Positions 37,831 to 47,185 of a stretch of 64,000 nucleotides of DNA are shown here, in pieces. The stretch covers positions 3,348,001 through 3,412,000 of the forward strand of contig NZ_CP176366.1 in NCBI RefSeq assembly GCF_046244385.1, written 5' to 3'. Below the pieces are notes generated by a model that had not been told where the DNA came from, searched no databases, and worked only from the letters and a program-made list of their open reading frames with translations. This stretch comes from Methanospirillum stamsii. GTDB taxonomy: Archaea > Halobacteriota > Methanomicrobia > Methanomicrobiales > Methanospirillaceae. The first letter of the stretch is position 1. Each line of letters begins with the position of its first letter. The position numbers were made by a program, and so were the translations under genes.

Positions 37831-40436
37831 AAGATAAGAAAGAGTATGTTTTGACAAAAGAGATTCTGGATTCTCTTCGATCAATAGATGGATTTCCCAT
37901 TGGAAAAGACGAGGATATTATCGCTCTTTCTGATCCACCGTTTTATACCGCCTGCCCGAATCCCTGGATTGGAGAATTTATCGAGATGTATGGGACACCC
38001 TATGATCCCAATGATGGTTACAACCGAGAACCATTTTCTGCTGATGTTTCAGAAGGCAAGAATGATCCGATATACATGGCTCATTCCTATCACACAAAGG
38101 TACCTCATAAAGCGATAATGCGATATATCCTTCACTATACCAAACCAGGGGATATTGTTTTTGATGGATTTTGTGGGACCGGAATGACCGGGGTGGCTGC
38201 CCAGATGTGTGGTTGTCCGGATCCAGAATTTAAAGAGAAGATTGAAAAGGAAATGCCTGAAGTTGAATGGGGGGCACGAAGAGCAATTCTTTGTGATCTT
38301 TCTCCGGCTGCAACTTTTATCGCATATAATTATAATAATCCAGTTGATTCTGATGAATTCGAGCGAGAAGCAAAACGAATATTAGAGGAGGTTAAGGCTG
38401 AATGTGGATGGATGTATGAAACAAACCATTTATTAGAAGATAATGATATTTTAAATACAGAAAGTAATAGAGAAATTATTACCGGAAAAATAGAATATGT
38501 TGTTTGGAGTGATGCATATTATTGTCCATCCTGTTCTAACGAATTTATATATTGGGATTCTGCAGTTGATTTTAAACATTCAGAGGTAAAGAAAGAGTTT
38601 AATTGTTCTATTTGCGGTTCAATAATAAAAAAAGCTGAATTTGATAAGGTATTGACAACAACTTTTGATCATTCTTTAAATGAGGTAATTAATTACCCGA
38701 AAAGAGTGCCTGTAAGAATTGTATATTCTGTTAAGTATCGTAATAAAATAAAAAAAATTATTAAGGAACCTGATGAAAATGACATTTCATTACTAAATAA
38801 AATAGATTCACTTTCAATTCCATATTTTCATCCCACTATTCCTATATTATTCAAAGAAGAGAATTGGGGAGATATTTGGAGAAAAGGAACACATTTAGGT
38901 TTAACAAGAGTTCATCATTTCTATACAAAAAGAAACCTTTTCATAATATCAGCATTTTTAGCAAAAATAGATAAAATTGACAATAAAGGCCTAAAAAATT
39001 CAATTAAGTGTATACTTACCAGTTTTATACAGCGAAATGGATATATTGGAAATAGATTCGTAATTAACGAACATAACCCTAATGGGAGAATAAATGGACC
39101 GCTTTTAGGCACGTTATATATACCTGCATTGATGTGTGAACAAAATATTTTAGAATTATTTCAGAGTAAATTTTTAGATATTTTGAATATTCATCGTCGA
39201 AAACAAAATTCTGATGTGATAATTCAAACATCCTCTAATAGTAAATTAAATATCATCGAGAATACTGTTGATTATATATTCACAGATCCTCCATTTGGGG
39301 CAAATATAATGTATTCCGAAGTGAATTTTTTGTGGGAATCTTGGCTAAAAGTGTTTACTAATCAAAAAACCGAAGCGATAATTAACAAAACACAAGAAAA
39401 GTCAATTGACGACTATAAAGAATTAATGAAATCTTGTTTTTCTAAAAATTTTTTTATATTAAAACCTAATCGTTGGATCACTATCGAATTTCATAATTCA
39501 TCAAATAATGTGTGGATTGCGATACAGGAAGCAATGCAAAAAAGTGGTTTTATTATCGCTGATGTTAGAATTTTAGACAAGAAAAGCGGAACAATAAAAC
39601 AATCATCAACTTTAGGGGCCGTTAAACAAGATCTTATCATATCCGCCTACAAACCCTCTACAGTTCTCGAACAAACATTCACCTTAACTGCCGGTACTGA
39701 AGAAGGAGTCTGGACATTTATCGATGAACATCTTAAACATCTCCCTGTGGTTGTTGAAAAAGAAGGTATCATCGAAACGATAGCAGAGCGCCAAAACTAT
39801 CTTCTGTTTGACCGGATGGTCGCCTTCCATGTCCAGCGTGGTATCACCGTGCCTATTTCTTCTGCCGAATTCTATGCTGGTCTTGCCCAGAGATACCCGG
39901 AGCGGGATACTATGTATTTCCTCCCCGAACAGGTTGAGGGGTATGATTCAGCGAGATTACAGGCACATGATGTGGGACAACTTTCGATATTTGTCCATGA
40001 TGAGCGAAGTGCGGTTCAGTGGCTCAGGCAGGAGCTTGCAACTCCACAGACCTATCAGGAGATTCAGCCAGCCTTTTTAAGGCAACTACATCAGGATTCC
40101 CATGAGGCTCTTCCAGAATTATCTGATGTTCTTGAAGAGAATTTCCTTAAAGATGACCAGGGAAAATGGTATGTTCCAAATCCATCAAAGACATCTGACC
40201 TTGAAAAAATACGTGAACGCTCGCTCCTTCGGGAGTTTGGAACGTATGTTCAGGGTAAAGGAAAATTGAAACTCTTCAGGAGTGAGGCTGTCAGGGCCGG
40301 ATTTGCAAAGGCATGGAAGGAGCGGGATTACGGGACTATTGTTTCGGTTGGAAAACGACTCCCGCCAAAGGTTCTCCAGGAAGATGATCAGTTATTGATG
40401 TACTTCGATAATGCGGTAATGAGAGGGGGAGAATGA
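37827..40436 (+). CDS. PglX-like (PglXI) DNA methyltransferase, second tandem copy
   Basis: An 869-residue paralogue of the preceding enzyme, starting with GTG inside the GTGA overlap. It keeps motif I (DGFCGTGMTGVA), motif IV (FTDPPFGA), the two CxxC knuckles and the C-terminal extension. The first 190 and the last 260 residues are very close to the first copy. The middle (about 38345-39640) is much more AT-rich (runs of AATAAAATAAAAAAA type) and far more diverged. This mosaic suggests that the recognition part came from another source by recombination, so the two enzymes probably modify different sequences. Both catalytic motifs look intact. Confidence 0.85.
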   Translation: MKDKKEYVLTKEILDSLRSIDGFPIGKDEDIIALSDPPFYTACPNPWIGEFIEMYGTPYDPNDGYNREPFSADVSEGKNDPIYMAHSYHTKVPHKAIMRYILHYTKPGDIVFDGFCGTGMTGVAAQMCGCPDPEFKEKIEKEMPEVEWGARRAILCDLSPAATFIAYNYNNPVDSDEFEREAKRILEEVKAECGWMYETNHLLEDNDILNTESNREIITGKIEYVVWSDAYYCPSCSNEFIYWDSAVDFKHSEVKKEFNCSICGSIIKKAEFDKVLTTTFDHSLNEVINYPKRVPVRIVYSVKYRNKIKKIIKEPDENDISLLNKIDSLSIPYFHPTIPILFKEENWGDIWRKGTHLGLTRVHHFYTKRNLFIISAFLAKIDKIDNKGLKNSIKCILTSFIQRNGYIGNRFVINEHNPNGRINGPLLGTLYIPALMCEQNILELFQSKFLDILNIHRRKQNSDVIIQTSSNSKLNIIENTVDYIFTDPPFGANIMYSEVNFLWESWLKVFTNQKTEAIINKTQEKSIDDYKELMKSCFSKNFFILKPNRWITIEFHNSSNNVWIAIQEAMQKSGFIIADVRILDKKSGTIKQSSTLGAVKQDLIISAYKPSTVLEQTFTLTAGTEEGVWTFIDEHLKHLPVVVEKEGIIETIAERQNYLLFDRMVAFHVQRGITVPISSAEFYAGLAQRYPERDTMYFLPEQVEGYDSARLQAHDVGQLSIFVHDERSAVQWLRQELATPQTYQEIQPAFLRQLHQDSHEALPELSDVLEENFLKDDQGKWYVPNPSKTSDLEKIRERSLLREFGTYVQGKGKLKLFRSEAVRAGFAKAWKERDYGTIVSVGKRLPPKVLQEDDQLLMYFDNAVMRGGE

Positions 40437-40443
40437 GAGCGAG

Positions 40444-40481
40444 TAGAATTATATCCTTGCAATTTCCTATACTATATAAAT
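40444..40481 (+). promoter_or_regulatory. TATA-like elements before the TrlF gene
   Basis: The 54-base gap holds GAATTATAT (about 40 bases before the ATG, well placed) and ACTATATAAA (15 bases before it, too close for a leader of normal geometry). An internal promoter for the TrlF/AlbA_2 pair is possible. Confidence 0.33.
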
Positions 40482-40490
40482 GGGGTCGAG

Positions 40491-43307
40491 ATGATGGAAG
40501 ATTCTGTTAATTACAGAAACTGGGCCGGGGCAAAATGGTGGCGATGTGATCTTCATACTCATACTCCCGCCTCTCTTGACTATGGTAATGGACCCGATAA
40601 AGAAAGATTTAATGCTATTACTCCTAGAGAATGGCTCCTTCTGTATATGCAGGCAGATATTGATTGCATTGCCATAACTGATCACAACTCCGGTGAATGG
40701 ATATCTCAAATCCAGGATGCATATCAATCCCTTAAAAATGAAAATAATCCAGAATTTAGAGAAATATGTATTCTCCCTGGAGTAGAAATATCCGCAGATG
40801 GGATTCACCTATTGGGAATCTTTAGTCCGGAAAAGAGAAGTGAGATCATTTATCAACTCTTTGGGAAAATCAATTATGATGATCAAATTGGTGATCATAA
40901 TGGAAGAACATTAAAATCAGTTGATGATGTTTGTAATGCTATAGCAGATTTAGGCGGTATCGCAATATTAGCCCACGTTGATACTCCAAAAGGAATTTTT
41001 CATCACTATATTGAACATAATCAGGTTATAGATGGAATATCTTTAGTAAAAAAATTGAGTAACCAAAATATACGTGCCATTGAGGTAAGGGATCTTCAGT
41101 CCACAAAACCTCCATTATATTATGATAATAAATTTTCATTCTCTGAAATTTTATGTTCTGATTCGCACATACCATATGGAAACCCAGAGGATAGGATCCC
41201 GGGAAGTTTTTATACCTGGATAAAGATGGGAAATACTCCCTCATTTGAGGGGTTATGCCTAGCTCTCCTTGATGGTAATGAATCAATAAAACGGTCAGAT
41301 TCAGTCCAAACAGATCCAAATTACTATACCCAGAATTACATCCATTCAATAACTATCAAAGATGCCAAATATATTGGGAGAGGTTCTTCACTTACCCTTT
41401 CATTAAATCCGTGTTTGAATACCATCATTGGTGGAAGGGGTACTGGTAAATCCAGTATCATTGAATTTCTTCGTTTGGCATTACGGCGTGAAGATGAAAT
41501 TAAACAATTAGAAGAGATATACGAGACACAAAAAAAATATTCAGCCGTCTCCAAAACTCGTGATGATGATGGATTAATTACTCAAAATTCTCATTTTTAC
41601 GTTCAATTTTATAAAGATCAGTATTCGTACTGTATTCAATGGAACCCTGATGGAACAGTACCTTCAATTCAGGAAATTACCGGTGATGGGACAAGGAGAA
41701 CCTCTGATGGTATTATCCCTGAACGATTTCCTGTTCGAATCTGCAGCCAAAAACAAATCTTTGAAATGGCAAAAAATCCACAAAGCATTCTGGAAATTAT
41801 TGATAATGCCCCAGATAGTGGAATAATCGAGATCAGAGAAAAAATAGAGCAGGAAAAGTCGCGATATCTCTCTTTGCAATCATCTCTTCGGGAAATTTAC
41901 AATCAGATAAAGGATGAATCTAAAGTTAAAGGTGAACTCGATGATATCACGAAGAGAATAGAAATATTTGAAACATCTGGATATGCAGATATATTAAAAA
42001 AATATCAGCAAGGACAAAGGATTCGCCGTGAATTATCTAATTGGGAAGAATCCTGGCAAAATAACAAAGATATTTTACTTAAAGTAGCCGATCGCATCCT
42101 CCCTTCAGATTTTAATGAATTGGAAGATAATCCACCAGATTTTGTAAAAGATATTATTGCAGTTACAAAAAGATTGGAAACAATTTCGGATATAATTAAG
42201 ACTAATGCAAGTGAAATTGACTCGATTTGGGAAGATTGGACCCTATGTAAAGAAAAATCTGCATCTATCGCAGAAATTGCCGAAGATGAGAAAAAATATC
42301 ATCAATTGATCTCCAATATGGCAGATTCAGGTGTAATTAATCCTTCTGACTACGGTTCTCTCATACAGAAGAAATATTATCTTGAACAATCACTCCTGGA
42401 TATTTCAACAAGAAAAAAAACATACAGTAATGTAGAAAAAGAGGCGAAATCCTGTCTTAATAATTATTATACACTCAGAAAAAAACTTACTCAGCAGAGA
42501 ATAATTTTTGCGAATGAGATATTGGGTAATAATCCTGTTGTCCGAATCATAATATCTCCATATAATGATAGAAAGAATGCTGAAGCAAATTTCAGGGAAG
42601 TTCTTGGAATTGAACCAGAAAAATTTGAAAAAGATATTGGTTCCATTGAGGATAATACAGGCCTATTCAAAGATCTGTATCCTCATAATCACAGAAATTG
42701 TGATTCCGATGATCTGGAAAACCATGTTTTACAGGGATTAGAACGAATCAAAAATGATATCCGGTTGATATATAATGGGAATGATACGAAGTCATTTGGA
42801 TTATCTTTTCAAAAGCGACTTCAAAAAGTATCTCCAGAGCTGATTGATAGGCTTGATTGCTGGTTCCCTGAAGATGGAATAGAAATAGAATATCGAACAA
42901 GCACACGGGAAAGTTTTCGATCAATAAAAAAGGGTTCACCAGGACAGATGACTGCAGCGCTTCTTGCTTTTTTCTTATCGTATGGAAATGAACCCCTTAT
43001 CCTTGACCAACCCGAAGATGATTTGGATAATCAATTAATATACACGCTTATCGTTTCACAAATTAAAGAGAAGAAAACCAACAGACAGATAATAATCGTC
43101 ACACATAATCCAAACATTGTTGTAAATGGCGATGCAGAATTAGTTATTGCTTTGAAAATCAATACCAGTGGCCTGACAATTCCTTCCTGCAAAGATAGTC
43201 TGCAAAATCAAAAAGTAAGGGATGATATTTGCACCATAATGGAAGGTGGAAATGAAGCTCTTGAAAAAAGGTATAAGCGATTAACTGCAGGTGGCCATGA
43301 TGTTTGA
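40491..43307 (+). CDS. TrlF-type protein: PHP domain fused to an SMC/ABC-like ATPase
   Basis: 938 residues. The N-terminal PHP (polymerase and histidinol phosphatase) metal-dependent phosphoesterase domain shows CDLHTHTPASLDYG (His22, His24), IAITDHNSGEW, ILPGVEIS and a later SDSHIPYG, enough to bind a metal centre. An ATPase domain split by coiled coil follows: Walker A GGRGTGKSSII near residue 314, coiled coil about 440-720, ABC signature-like SPGQMTAALLA near 825 and Walker B PLILDQPEDDLDN near 845. This matches the TrlF family, which recurs in defence loci; a nuclease powered or gated by an SMC-like ATPase is the likely activity. It lies between the methyltransferase and helicase genes and is not a canonical BREX subunit. 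Confidence 0.83.
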   Translation: MMEDSVNYRNWAGAKWWRCDLHTHTPASLDYGNGPDKERFNAITPREWLLLYMQADIDCIAITDHNSGEWISQIQDAYQSLKNENNPEFREICILPGVEISADGIHLLGIFSPEKRSEIIYQLFGKINYDDQIGDHNGRTLKSVDDVCNAIADLGGIAILAHVDTPKGIFHHYIEHNQVIDGISLVKKLSNQNIRAIEVRDLQSTKPPLYYDNKFSFSEILCSDSHIPYGNPEDRIPGSFYTWIKMGNTPSFEGLCLALLDGNESIKRSDSVQTDPNYYTQNYIHSITIKDAKYIGRGSSLTLSLNPCLNTIIGGRGTGKSSIIEFLRLALRREDEIKQLEEIYETQKKYSAVSKTRDDDGLITQNSHFYVQFYKDQYSYCIQWNPDGTVPSIQEITGDGTRRTSDGIIPERFPVRICSQKQIFEMAKNPQSILEIIDNAPDSGIIEIREKIEQEKSRYLSLQSSLREIYNQIKDESKVKGELDDITKRIEIFETSGYADILKKYQQGQRIRRELSNWEESWQNNKDILLKVADRILPSDFNELEDNPPDFVKDIIAVTKRLETISDIIKTNASEIDSIWEDWTLCKEKSASIAEIAEDEKKYHQLISNMADSGVINPSDYGSLIQKKYYLEQSLLDISTRKKTYSNVEKEAKSCLNNYYTLRKKLTQQRIIFANEILGNNPVVRIIISPYNDRKNAEANFREVLGIEPEKFEKDIGSIEDNTGLFKDLYPHNHRNCDSDDLENHVLQGLERIKNDIRLIYNGNDTKSFGLSFQKRLQKVSPELIDRLDCWFPEDGIEIEYRTSTRESFRSIKKGSPGQMTAALLAFFLSYGNEPLILDQPEDDLDNQLIYTLIVSQIKEKKTNRQIIIVTHNPNIVVNGDAELVIALKINTSGLTIPSCKDSLQNQKVRDDICTIMEGGNEALEKRYKRLTAGGHDV

Positions 43308-44559
43308 TAGTCAGGAAGAACTTCAAAGGAAAATTTTTCTTGGTGAAGATAACTCCCTTGAATTGAAGGAAGTCAGATTTAGAGGTGAAAAAGTTGCTGG
43401 ACCTTCAAGATCAGATCTTGCCGATGAGATCGCAGCCATTGCTAATACATCAGGTGCAGTCCTTGTATTGGGTGTAGATGATAAATCAAGAGAGATTATT
43501 GGGATTCCTATTGACAAATTAAATCTTGTTGAGGATTATGTCCGTGAAATTACGACAGACGTAATAAAACCTGCGGTAACTGTTCGCGTTTACCGAATGG
43601 AACTCCCAGATTCTACGGGAATAAAACGAGCGGTAATTAAGGTAGATATCCCTCGAAGTCTTTTTGTTCATAAAAGTCCTGGGGGTTATTTTTATCGACA
43701 TGGAAGCTCTAAAAGGGAGATGGCACCAGATTTATTAGCTAGACTTTTTCAGCAACGAAGTCAGGCTAGAGTAATCCGTTTTGAAGAACAAAGCGTTCCA
43801 GGAACGGAATCACGAACCTTGAAACCCGATCTGTTAGAGAGATTCATACAAGGTATTGAAGGGGATCAGGAGACGACTTTATTAAAAAGAAATTTGCTGA
43901 CAAAAGATGAAGATGGCATAATTCGTGCATCCGTTGCTGGTCTTCTCATGTGTAGTGATCATCCAGAAGAATACCTCCCCGGGGCTTTCATTGAGGCAGT
44001 AAGTTATAGGGGAGTTGATCAGGATTCAAATTATCAGGTTGATTCGAAACGAATCTTTGGCCCCCTTGATCACCAGATACAGGATGCTATAATTTTTTTT
44101 AAAAGAAATAACTATATCAGCGCAAAAAAAGTCCCGGAAAGAATAGATTATCCTCGTTTTAGTGATATTGCAGTTTTTGAAGCCATTGTAAACGCAATTG
44201 CTCATCGTGATTATTCGATATCAGGATCTAAAATCAGATTTTTCATATTTAGTGACCGTTTAGAGATTTATTCTCCAGGAGCACTACCCAATACCCTGAC
44301 TATTGAAGGTCTTGCCTTCAGACAAGTTACTCGAAATGAATTAATTACTAAATTACTTTCAGAATGTACAATAGATGAACCGGGAGTTCCAGGTCGAAAG
44401 CATTTCATGGAAAAACGAGGAGAAGGGGTTCCATTAATTATAAAAGAAAGTAAAAAACTTTCAAAAATTGAACCAAAATATGCCCTCATCGATAATAGTG
44501 AGTTATTATTAACCATCTATGCAGCTTCAGAACCTGAAATTTCAATAGATGATGAGTAA
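43297..44559 (+). CDS. AlbA_2 (Schlafen-like) domain and RecG-like ATP-binding protein
   Basis: 420 residues from the ATG at 43297, chosen because AGGTGG lies five bases upstream; GTG 43291 and ATG 43300 are alternatives. The N-terminal AlbA_2 domain (about 8-140) shows EDNSLELKEVRF and IAAIANTSGAVLVLGVDD. The C-terminal part (about 180-400) contains EAIVNAIAHRDYS and RLEIYSPGALPNTL, the pattern of the GHKL-like ATP-binding domain found in this protein group. The start lies inside the end of the TrlF gene, so the two are coupled and may form one module. Members are called transcriptional regulators or RecG-like helicases in databases; in defence islands they may bind nucleic acid. Confidence 0.83.
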   Translation: MMFDSQEELQRKIFLGEDNSLELKEVRFRGEKVAGPSRSDLADEIAAIANTSGAVLVLGVDDKSREIIGIPIDKLNLVEDYVREITTDVIKPAVTVRVYRMELPDSTGIKRAVIKVDIPRSLFVHKSPGGYFYRHGSSKREMAPDLLARLFQQRSQARVIRFEEQSVPGTESRTLKPDLLERFIQGIEGDQETTLLKRNLLTKDEDGIIRASVAGLLMCSDHPEEYLPGAFIEAVSYRGVDQDSNYQVDSKRIFGPLDHQIQDAIIFFKRNNYISAKKVPERIDYPRFSDIAVFEAIVNAIAHRDYSISGSKIRFFIFSDRLEIYSPGALPNTLTIEGLAFRQVTRNELITKLLSECTIDEPGVPGRKHFMEKRGEGVPLIIKESKKLSKIEPKYALIDNSELLLTIYAASEPEISIDDE

Positions 44560-44598
44560 TGTATAATTTATTTCTTTTTTCCATTTTTTAAAAAAATT
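44558..44598 (+). terminator. T-rich terminator candidate after the AlbA_2 gene
   Basis: Right after the stop the + strand reads through two runs of six T and then an A-run. It could end the TrlF/AlbA_2 transcript; GTATAATTTA in the same gap could also serve as a TATA box for the helicase gene. Confidence 0.33.
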
Positions 44599-44617
44599 AT
44601 GAACACATGGAAAAATT

Positions 44618-47185
44618 ATGGAAAATGAGAAAATAATTCCGGGCTCATGGTTATACTCATCAGATGATCATCAATCCATCCAGATAATATCTCTAATACA
44701 ACAGGGGAAATACCGGGTATGGATTCCTTCGACTGATACCGTAGCTATCAGAGAGAATACTTCCCTGAGTGATATCCCTTCCAATTATTGGGTGAAGGAG
44801 CGTATCATTGGAATTTCTGCATCAGAAAAATTAAGGGATATTATTCAAAAAGAACCATTGATTTCACCTTTCTCTTCACGAATACTTCCTCTCCCGCATC
44901 AATTATATGCTTTGGCTAGAGCATATGCATCCCCCAGGGTTCGATTTCTATTAGCTGACGAAGTTGGTCTTGGAAAAACAATTGAAGCCGGCCTGATAAT
45001 GCAGGAACTAAAGGTCAGAGGAAAAATATCAAAGATATTAATCGTTGCCCCTGCTGGTCTTATCAGGCAATGGAGATCGGAACTATCTGAAAAATTTGAT
45101 GAGGATTTTACTATTGTAATTCCTGGAGAAACCGCTGAAGCCTCCCCAGAAGCATGGATGCGGTACAATCAGATTATTACTTCTATTGATGTTATCAAGC
45201 CAATAGAAGAAAGAAAAGGATGGACTCCAGAAGAATGTGATCAGTATAATCGTGCCAGATTTTTGGCTGTTACTTCTATTGATTGGGACCTTGTTATCAT
45301 CGATGAAGCCCATAAAACGGGAGGGACATCTGAACTGGTTGCTCGATATAAATTAGCAAAAACTCTCACCGAAAAAACAGAACATCTTCTTTTATTATCT
45401 GCTACACCGCACCAGGGGAAGACGGACGCCTTTCTTCGATTAATGGGTCATTTGGATCCGAAACGATTCAGATCGGCTCAGGAAGTAGAACGAGAAGTCG
45501 TATCAGAATACGTTATTCGGACTGAAAAACGAAATGCAATAGATGCAGAAGGGAAGCAATTATTCAGAAAACGACACGCCCAAACAATTGCTGTCTCTCT
45601 CAAGGAATCGCCCCTCCAGCATGAGTTGTATAATGCCGTAACCTTTTACGTAAAATACTGGTACGACTATGCAAAACGAGAAAAAAGAACCGGAATCGGA
45701 TTTCTCATGGTTCTTATGCAGAGGCTCGTTTCTTCAAGCACTCAAGCAATTTTAGAGACAATGCGTCGTCGCTCATTAGTCGTTGAATCATCATTAGTAT
45801 CGTGCTCTTATTCTCCAAAAGATTTGGAACAAATGCTTGAGACCGATACCCAGGAATTACTTGAATATCTACTTCAAACTTCTCCCTCTCCTCTTACCGA
45901 AGAATATGAACAGATTCAAAAGATTTTAGCCATCGCTGAACGTTGCACCCGGACAGGACCAGACATCAGGGCTGAATCCTTAGAAGCTATCTTAAGAGAG
46001 ATTATTTCCCGGGAATCTGATTCCAGGGTTAAATTTCTTATTTTCACTGAGTTTGTAGCAACCCAAATGATGCTGAAAGAGTACTTAGAGAAACGAGGAT
46101 TTTCAGTAATCTGTCTTAATGGGAGTATGGATATTGAGGAACGACAGATATCACTACGTCTCTTTTCTGAAAAAATACAGATCCTCATTTCCACTGAGGC
46201 CGGAGGAGAAGGACTCAACCTGCAATTCTGTCATATAGTAATTAATTATGATCTTCCCTGGAACCCGATGAGAGTTGAACAGAGAATCGGCCGTGTGGAT
46301 AGGATTGGTCAGAATCGCGATGTTGAAGTATATAACTTAGTATACAAGGATACTGTTGATGAGCGGGTTTGGGAAGTCTTAAACAAAAAACTCTGGATTA
46401 TTTTACAAGAACTTGGATTTGATAAATTATCAGATATTCTTGATTCATCAGAAGCAGAACAGAATTTTGATGATCTTTATATAAATGCGCTGTTAAATCC
46501 CGGTGAATTACAACAGAAAATTGACCGGCTACTTAATATTATAAAAAGTAGGGCCAACCAAGAACGGGGATACTGGGATGTGATTATCAGTGATCAAGAA
46601 CTTTCCCCAGAACAGGCTTATGATTTAATGCACCATCCTCTTCCGTATTGGCTTTCTCAAATGGTTCACAACCTTGTCCCATTATCCGGAGGGAAGATAG
46701 GATCAGACCTATTTGGATATCAGGTTCTTTGGCCAGATGGATCAAAAAATTATAACTTAGTTTTTGATTTTGACGAGGCACAAGATCCTCATTCACAATT
46801 GGCAACTTTAAAAACCCCTCAAATCCAGAAAATCCTGTCCGAAATTGTAAGAGTAACAGAAACCTGTGATATCCCAATAATTCAATTAGAAGGAATAGGA
46901 TCGGTAAAAGGGACTTTCGGTTTATATCATTTGAGAAATTCATCCGGAAATATTCAGGTATTGCCCATATTCCTCGATTATCAAAATAGGCTTTTTCAAA
47001 CAACAGCATTCAAAATATGGGAGATCCTGGGAAGAGGAACATTTCAGATATCTGGGATGACGCAGTTTAAAGAGGCAATTTATTTAAACCTGATGAATTC
47101 AGTTGAACAATTCTGTTCAAATAATGTAGATAGTACTTCTGAAAAGTATCCAGTATTGTTACTTGCAGTTGGAGACACTGCATGA
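44618..47185 (+). CDS. BrxHII-like SNF2/RapA-type helicase
   Basis: A superfamily 2 DNA translocase of 855 residues. Motif I is ADEVGLGKTIEAGL near residue 115, motif II is VIIDEAHKTGG near 228, motif III is LLSATPHQGKTD, and the second RecA lobe ends in TEAGGEGLNLQFC and RIGRVDRIGQNRDVEVYNL (motifs V-VI). The RapA/HepA-like layout matches BrxHII, the helicase of BREX type 3. Presumably it translocates on invading DNA or remodels protein-DNA complexes. The gene overlaps pglZ by four bases (ATGA). Confidence 0.83.
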   Translation: MENEKIIPGSWLYSSDDHQSIQIISLIQQGKYRVWIPSTDTVAIRENTSLSDIPSNYWVKERIIGISASEKLRDIIQKEPLISPFSSRILPLPHQLYALARAYASPRVRFLLADEVGLGKTIEAGLIMQELKVRGKISKILIVAPAGLIRQWRSELSEKFDEDFTIVIPGETAEASPEAWMRYNQIITSIDVIKPIEERKGWTPEECDQYNRARFLAVTSIDWDLVIIDEAHKTGGTSELVARYKLAKTLTEKTEHLLLLSATPHQGKTDAFLRLMGHLDPKRFRSAQEVEREVVSEYVIRTEKRNAIDAEGKQLFRKRHAQTIAVSLKESPLQHELYNAVTFYVKYWYDYAKREKRTGIGFLMVLMQRLVSSSTQAILETMRRRSLVVESSLVSCSYSPKDLEQMLETDTQELLEYLLQTSPSPLTEEYEQIQKILAIAERCTRTGPDIRAESLEAILREIISRESDSRVKFLIFTEFVATQMMLKEYLEKRGFSVICLNGSMDIEERQISLRLFSEKIQILISTEAGGEGLNLQFCHIVINYDLPWNPMRVEQRIGRVDRIGQNRDVEVYNLVYKDTVDERVWEVLNKKLWIILQELGFDKLSDILDSSEAEQNFDDLYINALLNPGELQQKIDRLLNIIKSRANQERGYWDVIISDQELSPEQAYDLMHHPLPYWLSQMVHNLVPLSGGKIGSDLFGYQVLWPDGSKNYNLVFDFDEAQDPHSQLATLKTPQIQKILSEIVRVTETCDIPIIQLEGIGSVKGTFGLYHLRNSSGNIQVLPIFLDYQNRLFQTTAFKIWEILGRGTFQISGMTQFKEAIYLNLMNSVEQFCSNNVDSTSEKYPVLLLAVGDTA

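Noticed and set aside
40471..40480. ACTATATAAA as the promoter of the TrlF gene
   Set aside because: It is only 15 bases before the ATG, so transcription would begin inside the gene; the weaker box at 40446 is better placed.
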